This document shows, one piece after another, positions 45,153 to 53,411 of a DNA stretch of 64,000 nucleotides. Where the stretch lies: assembly GCA_001507425.1 (NCBI GenBank), contig LMAJ01000025.1:1-64000 (forward strand), read 5' to 3'. A model generated the notes under the pieces. That model was given only the letters and a program-made list of their open reading frames with translations, searched no databases and had not been told where the DNA came from. Every line of letters starts with the position of its first letter. Position 1 is the stretch's first letter. The translations under genes and the position numbers were made by a program. The stretch is from Flavobacteriaceae bacterium CRH. GTDB taxonomy: Bacteria > Bacteroidota > Bacteroidia > Flavobacteriales > Flavobacteriaceae.

Positions 45153-46247
45153 ATGAAAGCAGGAATTGTAGGATTACCAAATGTTGGAAAATCGACTTTA
45201 TTTAATTGTTTATCTAACGCAAAGGCACAAAGTGCGAATTTTCCGTTTTGTACAATCGAACCTAATATTGGTGTTGTAAACGTTCCGGATCCAAGAATCA
45301 ATAAATTAGAAGAGTTGGTAAAACCAGAGCGCGTACAAATGGCAACCGTAGATATTGTAGATATTGCAGGTTTGGTAAAAGGTGCAAGTAAAGGTGAAGG
45401 TCTTGGAAACCAGTTTTTAGGAAATATTAGAGAATGTAATGCTATCATTCACGTTTTACGTTGTTTTGATAATGATAATATTGTTCACGTTGACGGAAAC
45501 GTAAACCCAATTCGTGACAAAGAAACAATCGATATCGAATTGCAGTTAAAAGACTTAGAAACTGTTGAAAAACGTTTAGAAAAAGTAAATCGTGCTGCTA
45601 AAACAGGAAATAAAGAAGCACAAACTGAAAAAGCACTTTTAGACAGAATCAGAGAGGCATTATTACAAGCAAAGTCAGCTCGTACTATCATACCTCAAGG
45701 TAATGATGAAGAAGTTTTAATGGAATCTTTTCAATTAATTACTGCAAAACCGGTTTTATACGTTTGTAACGTTGATGAAAATTCAGCAGTAAACGGAAAT
45801 AAATATGTAGATCAGGTTCGTGAATTAGTAAAAGACGAAGATGCTGAAGTTATTATCCTTTCAGTAGGAGCAGAGGCTGATATTACAGAATTAGAAAGCT
45901 ACGAAGAGCGTCAGGTTTTCCTTGAAGATATGGGACTAACTGAGCCTGGAGCATCTGTTTTAATTCGTGCGGCTTACAAATTATTAAAACAACAAACTTA
46001 TTTTACTGCAGGTGTAAAAGAAGTTCGTGCCTGGACAATCAACATTGGTTCTACAGCGCCACAAGCAGCCGGAGTTATTCATACTGATTTCGAAAAAGGA
46101 TTCATTCGTGCGGAAGTTATTTCATACGAAGATTACGTTCACTACGGTTCAGAAGCAAAAGCAAAAGAAGCAGGAAAATTTAAAGTCGAAGGAAAAGAAT
46201 ATATAGTTAAAGATGGTGATGTAATGCATTTCCGTTTCAACGTTTAA
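45153..46247 (+). CDS. ychF: YchF (Obg-family) ribosome-binding ATPase
   Basis: The 364-aa P-loop protein has GLPNVGKSTLFNCLS as G1, the FCTIEPNIGVVNVPDPR switch I, and DIAGLVKGASKGEGLGN (G3). The G4 NKxD is replaced by NVDE, the mark of YchF proteins that prefer ATP. A TGS-like domain with YFTAGVKEVRAW fills the C-terminus. YchF binds ribosomes and affects stress responses and translation fidelity. Length is standard. The gene is monocistronic, with a 7-bp repeat array and a terminator right after it. Confidence 0.96.
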   Translation: MKAGIVGLPNVGKSTLFNCLSNAKAQSANFPFCTIEPNIGVVNVPDPRINKLEELVKPERVQMATVDIVDIAGLVKGASKGEGLGNQFLGNIRECNAIIHVLRCFDNDNIVHVDGNVNPIRDKETIDIELQLKDLETVEKRLEKVNRAAKTGNKEAQTEKALLDRIREALLQAKSARTIIPQGNDEEVLMESFQLITAKPVLYVCNVDENSAVNGNKYVDQVRELVKDEDAEVIILSVGAEADITELESYEERQVFLEDMGLTEPGASVLIRAAYKLLKQQTYFTAGVKEVRAWTINIGSTAPQAAGVIHTDFEKGFIRAEVISYEDYVHYGSEAKAKEAGKFKVEGKEYIVKDGDVMHFRFNV

Positions 46248-46268
46248 TTTTTTTTTCTGGAGATTTTA

Positions 46269-46325
46269 GAATAAAGAATAAAGAATAAAGAATAAAGAAT
46301 AAAGAATAAAGAATAAAGAATAAAG
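46269..46325. repeat. Eight tandem copies of a 7-bp unit
   Basis: The unit GAATAAA (or a permutation of it) runs about eight times in a row, starting about 20 nt after the ychF stop. Seven is not a multiple of three and the tract is outside the gene. It should be prone to slippage in copy number. Confidence 0.9.
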
Positions 46326-46334
46326 AGAATAGAT

Positions 46335-46365
46335 AAACTGCTGGAGAAATTCAGCAGTTTTTTTA
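46335..46365 (+). terminator. Rho-independent terminator of ychF
   Basis: AAACTGCTG pairs with CAGCAGTTT across a GAGAAATT loop, followed by T residues. Confidence 0.88.
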
Positions 46366-46392
46366 TGCTTGAAATTAAAGGTTTACCTATAG

Positions 46393-46496
46393 TTTGTCAT
46401 CCTGACGGAGGAAGGATCACACTAGAAACTCCGTATGGAAATTTGCCAATCTTTGTCGAGTTACGTGTGTGATCCTTCCTCCGTCAGGATGACAAA
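46393..46496. repeat. Long hairpin repeat with perfect 30-bp arms
   Basis: The arms 46393-46422 and 46467-46496 are exact inverted repeats (core GACGGAGGAAGGATCACAC) around a 44-nt loop. The family also appears at 23029-23114. The region from 46497 to 46756 has further degenerate CCGCGTTTTTCGCG-type repeats near 46570-46630 and then plain AT-rich leader of the next gene. Confidence 0.9.
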
Positions 46497-46756
46497 AATG
46501 AGAAATCTACTCAAACTGTAACCTGGCATTAGCGAACAGACAACATAAATATTTGAAATAAAAGCAGAAATAATAATAATCCGCTAAATCCGCGTTTTTC
46601 GCGTTAGTGAATCCCTATCATCCGCGTTTTTTTTTCCACAACGCAATTCAGCTTTTCTTTCGAATAAAAAAAATAAATTTTAAAGTTTCATTTTTTTTGG
46701 CTCAAAAATTGAATACAGAAAAACCAACCAATAACTAATTTAAAAAACCAATCAAA

Positions 46757-47434
46757 ATGCTAAAAAAAGCTTTCAAATTTTTAGGCTGGACACTTTTCGG
46801 AATTTTCAGTTTTCTTGTTCTTTATGTACTATCCGTTTATCTGATTTCTAAAATCACTGTCAATTCTGATAGCGCATTTATCAAAGAACAAAAAACAGTT
46901 CCAATTTACATTCTCTCAAACGGCGTTCATACGGATATTGTCGTTCCTGTTGTAAATGATATAAAAGACTGGAGAAACCAAATTCAGTTTAATCAAACAC
47001 AGTCAAAAGATTCCCTGATGAATTTTATAGCTTTCGGCTGGGGCGATAAAGGATTTTATCTTGATACTCCCGAATGGTCAGACCTTAAAGCAAGTACAGC
47101 ACTTAAAGCTGCATTTGGAGTAAGTTCATCAGCCATGCATACTACATTTTTTAAACAACTTCGTGAAGGTGAAGATTGTAAACGTATTTTAATCTCCAAA
47201 GAAAACTATCAAAAGTTAGTAACTTATATTTCAGACAGCTTCAATAACCCAACTAATCCGGAATGGATCGAAGGCCACAGCTACGGAAAAAAAGATGCTT
47301 TTTATGAAGCCAAAGGAAGTTATAGTCTTTTTTATACGTGTAATACCTGGGCAAATAGCGCACTAAAAGCTGCCAATCAAAAAGCAAGTTTATGGACGGT
47401 TTATGATAAAGGGATTTTTTGTCATTATCAATAG
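46757..47434 (+). CDS. DUF2459/TIGR02117 family protein
   Basis: The 225-aa protein has one N-terminal membrane helix (about 10-32) and an extracytoplasmic domain. It shows IYILSNGVHTDIVVP, FIAFGWGDKGFYLDTPEW and NTWANSALKAANQKA, the pattern of TIGR02117/DUF2459. Function is unknown; the G-W-G-D and C-N-T-W signatures suggest an enzyme of cysteine-protease-like shape (C at about 200, H at 58), which is not proven. It is followed after 5 nt by a hypothetical lipoprotein gene, so the two form an operon. Confidence 0.88.
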   Translation: MLKKAFKFLGWTLFGIFSFLVLYVLSVYLISKITVNSDSAFIKEQKTVPIYILSNGVHTDIVVPVVNDIKDWRNQIQFNQTQSKDSLMNFIAFGWGDKGFYLDTPEWSDLKASTALKAAFGVSSSAMHTTFFKQLREGEDCKRILISKENYQKLVTYISDSFNNPTNPEWIEGHSYGKKDAFYEAKGSYSLFYTCNTWANSALKAANQKASLWTVYDKGIFCHYQ

Positions 47435-47439
47435 CACTT

Positions 47440-48114
47440 ATGAAAAAGATAATTCTAATTTTAGTATTAATAATTAGTATTTTTTCCTGTAGAAAAGCAG
47501 ATGCACCTGCAAAAGAAAGTGGTTTTGACTTTTGTTTTGAAAATCCTCAACCGGTTAATGATTCTGAGTTAGACCATTTTCCAAATAAATTTAAAGGATT
47601 ATATATGAGTAAAGATTCGACTTTTTTAAGAATTGAAGAAGATAGAATAATAAAGGAGTCTTTTTATAAATTTAAATTCCATAAAAATTTTCTTGATTCT
47701 ATAAAAGGGTCTTATGAATTTACAGATGGTAAAATAATAGATAAAGAAACCAATAAAAAAATAGATTTTTTAATAAAAGGAGATTCAATAGAAATAATAA
47801 ACAAATACACAGACACTCTTTTTAGGTTTTCATATTACGAAAAAGCAAAACGTATTAATGGTCAATTAGTTTTAAGTAGAAAAGATTCTATTTTTTGGAA
47901 CATTCAACTATTAAATTTTCAGAATAATACATTAAAAATCACAGATATATATTTACCTGAAGATCTAAAAAAACTTGATTCAGTTACAGCAATAAAAGCT
48001 CAAATAGTAGATTCAATGTCTTATTTAATTAGACCTACTCGTAGAGAATTTAAAAATATTCTAAAAATTAAAAACCTTGGAACAGATCAGGAATATCATA
48101 AACTTTCAAAATAA
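47440..48114 (+). CDS. Hypothetical lipoprotein
   Basis: The 224-aa lipoprotein starts from the ATG at 47440 (MKKIILILVLIISIFSC). An upstream in-frame start at 47419 would overlap the previous gene and break the signal peptide. The mature part is rich in Lys, Asp and Ile, with beta strands and two repeat-like stretches of the D-S-I-F-W-N and D-S-M-S-Y type. Family not recognised. It probably shares transcription with the DUF2459 gene. Confidence 0.7.
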   Translation: MKKIILILVLIISIFSCRKADAPAKESGFDFCFENPQPVNDSELDHFPNKFKGLYMSKDSTFLRIEEDRIIKESFYKFKFHKNFLDSIKGSYEFTDGKIIDKETNKKIDFLIKGDSIEIINKYTDTLFRFSYYEKAKRINGQLVLSRKDSIFWNIQLLNFQNNTLKITDIYLPEDLKKLDSVTAIKAQIVDSMSYLIRPTRREFKNILKIKNLGTDQEYHKLSK

Positions 48115-48135
48115 ACTTTAATTTATTCTAATATA

Positions 48136-48352
48136 AATATATAGTCCCTAAGGGACAATCTAATGTGTTGTTAGTTTCTTTTACCAATATTAAATCTCTA
48201 CGAGATATTCTTGTAGAGATTTTTTTTTGATTCATAAATACTAAGGAGGAATACTAAATATTCAACATTGTTAAAATACTCCGTTAGGAGTAAAATGTTG
48301 GTAGAAATTAATTATCGCACGAATAAAAATGTCCTGTAGGGACTATATATTA
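48136..48352. repeat. Palindromic element with inverted ends (TAGTCCCT family)
   Basis: The ends AATATATAGTCCCTAAGGGAC (from 48136) and GTCCTGTAGGGACTATATAT (to 48352) are inverted repeats with a few mismatches. Inside are a terminator-like hairpin AATCTCTAC/GTAGAGATT with eight or more T residues (48193-48228) and a stem CAACATT...TACTCC/GGAGTA...AATGTTG (about 48263-48300). Each end is itself a small palindrome. It follows the layout seen at 1-456 with a different sequence. Confidence 0.75.
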
Positions 48353-48441
48353 TTTAACATAACGATGTTTTAAATTTCAAAAACATGGTAAAAATGTAAA
48401 ATTTGCCAAAAAAGCGAGAATTAAAATTTTTGGATTTTTCT

Positions 48442-48449
48442 TAATTTTG
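48442..48449 (+). promoter_or_regulatory. -7 element of the YihY gene
   Basis: TAATTTTG fits TAnnTTTG. It overlaps the earlier possible TTG start at 48447, so it favours the GTG start at 48477, 27 nt further. No clear -33 element is visible. Confidence 0.45.
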
Positions 48450-48476
48450 AGCATATATCCCAAAATCAGAAGTATC

Positions 48477-49436
48477 GTGAAAGTAAAAAATGTATTCTCC
48501 AAATCCTGGTTTCTGTTAAAGAATACCTTTTTAGAATTTAATGATGATAATGCTATTAAACTTAGTGCAGCATTGGCTTATTATACCATATTTGCATTGC
48601 CTCCGTTATTGATTATTATCATTACCATTTGTGGATTTTTCTTTGGTGAAGATGCTGTTACAGGCCAACTTTACGGACAAATAAACGGATTGGTTGGAAA
48701 TGGCGCCGCAATTCAGATTCAGGAAGCAATAAAAAATGTACAATTATCCGGAGATAATGTTTTTGCAACCGTATTCGGAATCGTGATGCTTCTAATTGGT
48801 GCTTCGGGAGTTTTTGCTGAAATACAGAGTTCTATAAACTTTATTTGGGGACTACGCGCGAAACCGGATAAAGGCGTTAAGAAATTCATTCAGAATCGAT
48901 TAATGTCATTTTCAATGATTGCTTCTGTTGGGTTTTTAATGCTGGTCAGTCTTTTGCTAAATACAACATTAGATTTAGTTAGTTCACGTCTAAAGGTTTA
49001 CTTTCCTGAAAGTACCGTTTATTTATTTTACGTTATCAATGTAGTAATTGTACTTGCCAGTATCACGCTTCTTTTTACAATTATTTTCAGAACATTGCCC
49101 GACGGAAAAATAAGATGGAAAGACGCATTCATAGGATCAGGAGTTACGGCAGTACTTTTTATGATTGGTAAATTTGCTATCGGATTTTATTTAGGCAGCT
49201 CAACCGTTGCTTCTGTTTACGGTGCTGCGGGTTCAGTAATTATTATTTTAGTTTGGGTTTATTATTCGGCAATTATTCTGTATTTTGGAGCAGAATTTAC
49301 CAAAGTATACGCAAAATCTTACGGCGGTAAAATTTATCCAAATGAATACTCGGTAGAAATAGCAAAAGAGATTTACGAAATCGACAAACCAAAAAAAGAA
49401 CCAATAGAAGATAAATTGCAAAAAGAAAAACCATGA
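48477..49436 (+). CDS. YihY/virulence-factor-BrkB-family membrane protein
   Basis: The 319-aa protein starts from GTG at 48477; the frame is open to a TTG at 48447. It has six membrane helices and the family motifs KLSAALAYYTIFALPPLLII, INGLVGNGAA and FIWGLRAKP. The last helix pair has VASVYGAAGSVIIILVWVYY. YihY/BrkB proteins are inner-membrane proteins of unsettled function; the family was once mislabelled as RNase BN. The stop overlaps the next ATG by four bases, so translation of the two is coupled. Confidence 0.9.
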   Translation: MKVKNVFSKSWFLLKNTFLEFNDDNAIKLSAALAYYTIFALPPLLIIIITICGFFFGEDAVTGQLYGQINGLVGNGAAIQIQEAIKNVQLSGDNVFATVFGIVMLLIGASGVFAEIQSSINFIWGLRAKPDKGVKKFIQNRLMSFSMIASVGFLMLVSLLLNTTLDLVSSRLKVYFPESTVYLFYVINVVIVLASITLLFTIIFRTLPDGKIRWKDAFIGSGVTAVLFMIGKFAIGFYLGSSTVASVYGAAGSVIIILVWVYYSAIILYFGAEFTKVYAKSYGGKIYPNEYSVEIAKEIYEIDKPKKEPIEDKLQKEKP

Positions 49437-49957
49437 AAATAATAGCCTTTGGAGGAAGTAACAGTACAAAATCGATCAATAAACATTTAGCAACTTATGC
49501 GGCAGGTTTATTCGAAAATGCAGAAGTTGAAGTTTTAGATTTGAATGATTTCGCAATGCCATTATTTAGTGTTGATCTCGAAAAAGAAGTAGGGCAACAT
49601 CAAATTGCAAAAGCATTTCTGGATAAGCTTGCAAGTGCCGATATTCTGGTAGTTTCTTTGGCCGAAAATAATTCAAATTATTCTACAGCTTTTAAAAATA
49701 TATTCGATTGGAGTTCCAGAATTACCAAAGACGTTTTTCAGCAAAAACCAATGTTATTATTGGCAACTTCGCCGGGTGCAAGAGGCGGAGCTTCAGTATT
49801 AGAAATTGCAAATAATGCTTTGCCAAGATATGGTGCACAAATAAAAGGCACCTTTTCATTACCTGTTTTTAATGCCAATTTTGATTTGGAAAAAAATCAA
49901 ATTTCTAATCCCGAATTAGATAAAGAATTGAAAGATATTATAAAAGCCAGTTTTTAA
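49433..49957 (+). CDS. NADPH-dependent FMN reductase-like flavoprotein
   Basis: The 174-aa flavodoxin-like protein has a phosphate-binding loop GGSNSTKSINKHLATYA, an LAENNSNYSTAFKNIFDW stretch and LATSPGARGGASVLE. These match NADPH-dependent FMN/chromate/azo reductases. It uses FMN in the cytoplasm; substrate unknown. It overlaps the YihY-family gene by 4 nt and starts 5 nt before the first of two transglutaminase-like genes, so all four probably form one operon. Confidence 0.88.
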   Translation: MKIIAFGGSNSTKSINKHLATYAAGLFENAEVEVLDLNDFAMPLFSVDLEKEVGQHQIAKAFLDKLASADILVVSLAENNSNYSTAFKNIFDWSSRITKDVFQQKPMLLLATSPGARGGASVLEIANNALPRYGAQIKGTFSLPVFNANFDLEKNQISNPELDKELKDIIKASF

Positions 49958-49961
49958 TTTC

Positions 49962-50942
49962 ATGACAACAAAAAAGACCATTTTTCTATTTCTTTTTACC
50001 AACGTTATTTTTTTATATTCTTCATTTGCTCAAAATTACAGTGCAATTGATAAGATCGTTTTAAAATACCCAAAAAGCTTTAATACAACCGAAGATTTAG
50101 CAGAGAGAATCGAAAAAGATTTTGACTCCGAACACGATAAAGCAAGAGCAATTTACAGCTGGATTGCCTTTAACATAAAATATGACTATGCTGCTTTTTT
50201 AAAACCGCAAAAAACGCAGGGATTTAGTTATCGTAACGAAGCCGAAAAACAAAAGAAAATTCAGCAACTGAATGATAAAATGATTCAGAGTGCATTTCAG
50301 TCAAAAAAAGCAGTTTGCGAAGGGTTTACAGTTTTATATGAACATTTAGCTAATTTAGTGGGGTTAAAATGTGAAGTAATAAGAGGTGATTCTAAAACAA
50401 GATTAGTCGATATTGGCCGTCAAGATTTAAATTCGAATCATGCCTGGAATATGGTTTTGATTGATAAAAAATGGCGTTTAATAGATGTTACCTGGGGTCA
50501 GGGATATTACGATAGTAATAAAGGACGTATGGTAAACGATTTCTCTTCCGTTTATTTTGATACAGATCCCGATTACTTTTTCACAAAACATTTTCCTGAT
50601 TCAGGTACTTACTTAGGCAATAAATTAAACAAGGAAGATTTTCTCAACGGTCCTTTACTTTATAATAAAGCAATCGAAGGTGATCATAAAATTAAAGAAC
50701 CGGAATCTGGTGTAATCGAAGCTAAAAATGGAGAAAAAATCACATTTTTAATCAAGAATATTTCAAAATCAGATCAGTTTTATTACTTAAATAAAAGAAA
50801 TCAACCCGTTAAAATCAGCAATGGAAAAGAAAGAAAAGGTGGTCTTGAATTTCAAATTATTTTTGATAAAAATATAGGCGACTATATTACTTTTTTTCTG
50901 GATACAAATAGTATTGTTTCTTTTAAAGTTGACATGAAATAA
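49962..50942 (+). CDS. Secreted transglutaminase-like protein, copy 1
   Basis: The 326-aa protein has a signal peptide ending at SFAQ. The transglutaminase-like core has HDKARAIYSWIAFNIKYD, the catalytic Cys in KKAVCEGFTVLYEHLANLVG, the His in SNHAWNMVLID and the Asp in LIDVTWGQGYYD. This Cys-His-Asp set is complete. The domain may act as a protease or amide-forming enzyme in the periplasm or outside the cell. It is a tandem paralog of the next gene, 54 nt away. Confidence 0.88.
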   Translation: MTTKKTIFLFLFTNVIFLYSSFAQNYSAIDKIVLKYPKSFNTTEDLAERIEKDFDSEHDKARAIYSWIAFNIKYDYAAFLKPQKTQGFSYRNEAEKQKKIQQLNDKMIQSAFQSKKAVCEGFTVLYEHLANLVGLKCEVIRGDSKTRLVDIGRQDLNSNHAWNMVLIDKKWRLIDVTWGQGYYDSNKGRMVNDFSSVYFDTDPDYFFTKHFPDSGTYLGNKLNKEDFLNGPLLYNKAIEGDHKIKEPESGVIEAKNGEKITFLIKNISKSDQFYYLNKRNQPVKISNGKERKGGLEFQIIFDKNIGDYITFFLDTNSIVSFKVDMK

Positions 50943-50996
50943 AGGAATAAAAAAGATATATTTACTCCTAAATCTATTCCAATACAAATATCTCTA

Positions 50997-51974
50997 ATGA
51001 CAATAAAAAACATCGTTTTTGCATTTCTTTTCCTGAATCTTATTTTTATAAACTTATCTTATTCTCAAAAGTATAATGCAATCGATAGTATCGTATTAAA
51101 GTATCCAGATTTTGAAAATACGGAAAAATTGGCACAAAGGATTAAGGAAGACTTTACAACGGAACACGATAAAGCAAGAGCCATTTATAGTTGGATTGCC
51201 TTGAACTTAAATTATGATTTAAAAACTTATTTAAATCCTCCGGAACCTAAAGATTACAGTTCTAAAAGTGAATCTGACAGAGCAAAACAATTACAATTAA
51301 ATAATGTCAATTTAACTCAGAAAGCATTTAAATCACGAAAAGCGGTATGTGCAGGATTTTCACTTTTGTATGAACATTTAGCTTCATTAGTTGGATTAAA
51401 ATGTCAGGTAATAACAGGAGATTCTAAAACAATGTTGAATGATATTGGGAGAAGAAGATTACAATCTAATCATGCATGGAATACGGTTCAGATTGATGGA
51501 AAATGGATTTTACTTGATGCTACTTGGGGACAGGGATATTATGATGAAAAAAAGGGAATAGTTAGACGGGAATTTACGTCAATTTATTTTGATATGGACC
51601 CTAAGTATTTTTGCGCCAAACATTTTCCAGATTCAGCGATGTATTCCCAGAACACGGGAAACAAAGATTCATTTTTAAATGGGCCACTTATTTACAACGA
51701 CTTTATAGCAGGAGAGTGTGAAGTATTGATGCCTTTTTCTGGTGTTATTCAGGCAAATGACGGTGATAAAATAACTTTTAAAATTAAAAATATTTCAAAA
51801 TTAGAAAATCTTTATTATCTAAATAAAAAAGAAGAATGTGTTGAGATTGAAAATCCAAAAATAAAAAATGGGATATTCGAATTTCAAATTACATATTATA
51901 GAAAATTAGGTCGATTTATCACTTTCTTACTTGATGGAAGCAGTCTTATGGCTTTTAAGATAATTCCAAAGTAA
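50997..51974 (+). CDS. Secreted transglutaminase-like protein, copy 2
   Basis: The 325-aa protein is a paralog of the preceding gene with the same layout. It has a signal peptide (cut after LSYSQ), HDKARAIYSWIALNLNYD, the catalytic Cys in KAVCAGFSLLYEHLASLVG, SNHAWNTVQID and LLDATWGQGYYDE. The sequences are closely alike over their whole length but clearly diverged, so the duplication is old. Being last in the run, it probably ends the YihY-reductase-transglutaminase operon. Confidence 0.88.
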   Translation: MTIKNIVFAFLFLNLIFINLSYSQKYNAIDSIVLKYPDFENTEKLAQRIKEDFTTEHDKARAIYSWIALNLNYDLKTYLNPPEPKDYSSKSESDRAKQLQLNNVNLTQKAFKSRKAVCAGFSLLYEHLASLVGLKCQVITGDSKTMLNDIGRRRLQSNHAWNTVQIDGKWILLDATWGQGYYDEKKGIVRREFTSIYFDMDPKYFCAKHFPDSAMYSQNTGNKDSFLNGPLIYNDFIAGECEVLMPFSGVIQANDGDKITFKIKNISKLENLYYLNKKEECVEIENPKIKNGIFEFQITYYRKLGRFITFLLDGSSLMAFKIIPK

Positions 51975-52072
51975 GAATTATTTTGCAAATCTGATTTATA
52001 TCATTTTCTTATTTTGTCGAATTGCCGTATCTTAGCAGTTCACGGATTTGAAAAAATATAGCAATTTGTTTT

Positions 52073-53248
52073 ATGGAACCAACTTTTTTGAAATCAATAT
52101 TAGACAATGATTTCTATAAATTTACGATGCAGCATGCCGTAATTAAACTTTTTCCAAAAGCAAAAGTACGTTACGCTTTTATCAATCGTGGAAAACATGT
52201 TTTTCCGCCCGGTTTTGCAGATTTGCTTCGTAAATCTGTTGACGCTATGGTCAATTTGCGATTGACAAAAGACGAAAAACATTATTTATCACATCACTGT
52301 CCATATCTCGATCCCACTTATTTAGATTTTCTGCAAGGGTATAATTATGATTCTTCAGAAGTTCAAATTACACAACAAGGATCTGAAATAAAAGTAGTTA
52401 TAGAAGGTTTTTGGTATCGTACGATTTTATGGGAAGTACCTTTAATGGCTTTAATATCAGAGCTTTTTTATAAAGCCAATCTTCTAATTCGTTTAAACGA
52501 TGAAGCAATTAAAAGCCTTACAAAAACTAAAATAGATAATTATAATTCTTTGGGAGTTTCAATTTTAGAATTCGGTACAAGACGGCGTCACTCTTACGAT
52601 GTTCACGTTTTGGTCAATGAAACCCTGAACACTTTTGGTTCTCAAAGTTTCATCGGAACGAGCAATGTTCATTTTGCAATGGTCAATAATAAACGTCCTT
52701 TGGGTACACATGCACACGAATGGTTTATGTTTCATGCAGCGCAATTTGGGTTCAAAATGGCGAATTTAATCAGTCTTGAAAACTGGACAAAAGTCTACGG
52801 AGGGGATCTCGGAATTGCTTTAACAGATACCTATACTACCGAAATTTTCTTCAATCAATTTGATAAAAAGTATTCCAAACTTTTTGATGGAGTTCGACAC
52901 GATAGCGGCGACCCAATAGAGTTTGCTCAAAAAGTAATTGCACATTATACCAAAATGGGAATTGACCCAAAATCGAAAACAATCGTTTTTTCTGATTCTC
53001 TTAATTTTGAAAAAGTAAAAGCTATTTCAGATTTTTGTAAAGACAAAATAAAAATGTCGTTTGGCATAGGAACCAATTTCACCAATGATGTTGGTTTGCC
53101 AGCCATGAATATGGTCATAAAATTAACCGATACAAAACCAGACAGCACACATTGGCAAGGAGTTGTGAAACTTTCTGATGAAAAAAATAAAAATACAGGA
53201 ACGCCCGAAATGATTGCTTTGGCAAAACAAGTTCTCGGAATCAAATAG
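52073..53248 (+). CDS. pncB: Nicotinate phosphoribosyltransferase
   Basis: The 391-aa enzyme has NDFYKFTMQHAV near its start, the conserved EFGTRRRHSYDVHVLVNE with the phosphorylated His region, GTHAHEW, and the PRPP-site VRHDSGDP. It makes nicotinate mononucleotide from nicotinate and PRPP in the NAD salvage (Preiss-Handler) path. Length fits the type-1 PncB. A -7-like TATCTTAG lies about 40 nt upstream. It is alone between the transglutaminase operon and parE. Confidence 0.95.
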   Translation: MEPTFLKSILDNDFYKFTMQHAVIKLFPKAKVRYAFINRGKHVFPPGFADLLRKSVDAMVNLRLTKDEKHYLSHHCPYLDPTYLDFLQGYNYDSSEVQITQQGSEIKVVIEGFWYRTILWEVPLMALISELFYKANLLIRLNDEAIKSLTKTKIDNYNSLGVSILEFGTRRRHSYDVHVLVNETLNTFGSQSFIGTSNVHFAMVNNKRPLGTHAHEWFMFHAAQFGFKMANLISLENWTKVYGGDLGIALTDTYTTEIFFNQFDKKYSKLFDGVRHDSGDPIEFAQKVIAHYTKMGIDPKSKTIVFSDSLNFEKVKAISDFCKDKIKMSFGIGTNFTNDVGLPAMNMVIKLTDTKPDSTHWQGVVKLSDEKNKNTGTPEMIALAKQVLGIK

Positions 53249-53255
53249 TATTTTT

Positions 53256-53286
53256 TTTGCCAAAACTCTTATTTTTTATATTTTTG
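53256..53286 (+). promoter_or_regulatory. Promoter of parE
   Basis: TTTG at 53256-53259, a 19-nt spacer and TATTTTTG at 53279-53286 match the Bacteroidetes consensus very well. The leader to the parE ATG is about 120 nt. Confidence 0.7.
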
Positions 53287-53411
53287 ACACCCGTATTTTT
53301 TTAAAATCAATTTAAATAGAATTCAAAGCTGTTATTATTCATAACAAAAAAAAAATACGCTTTCATTTTTTACCTAGAAATGGTACATTAGCCAAAAATC
53401 CTAATTCATTT

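Noticed and set aside
46269..46325. Coding repeat or phase-variable gene
   Set aside because: The 7-bp array lies after the ychF stop and outside any ORF, so it cannot switch a reading frame here.
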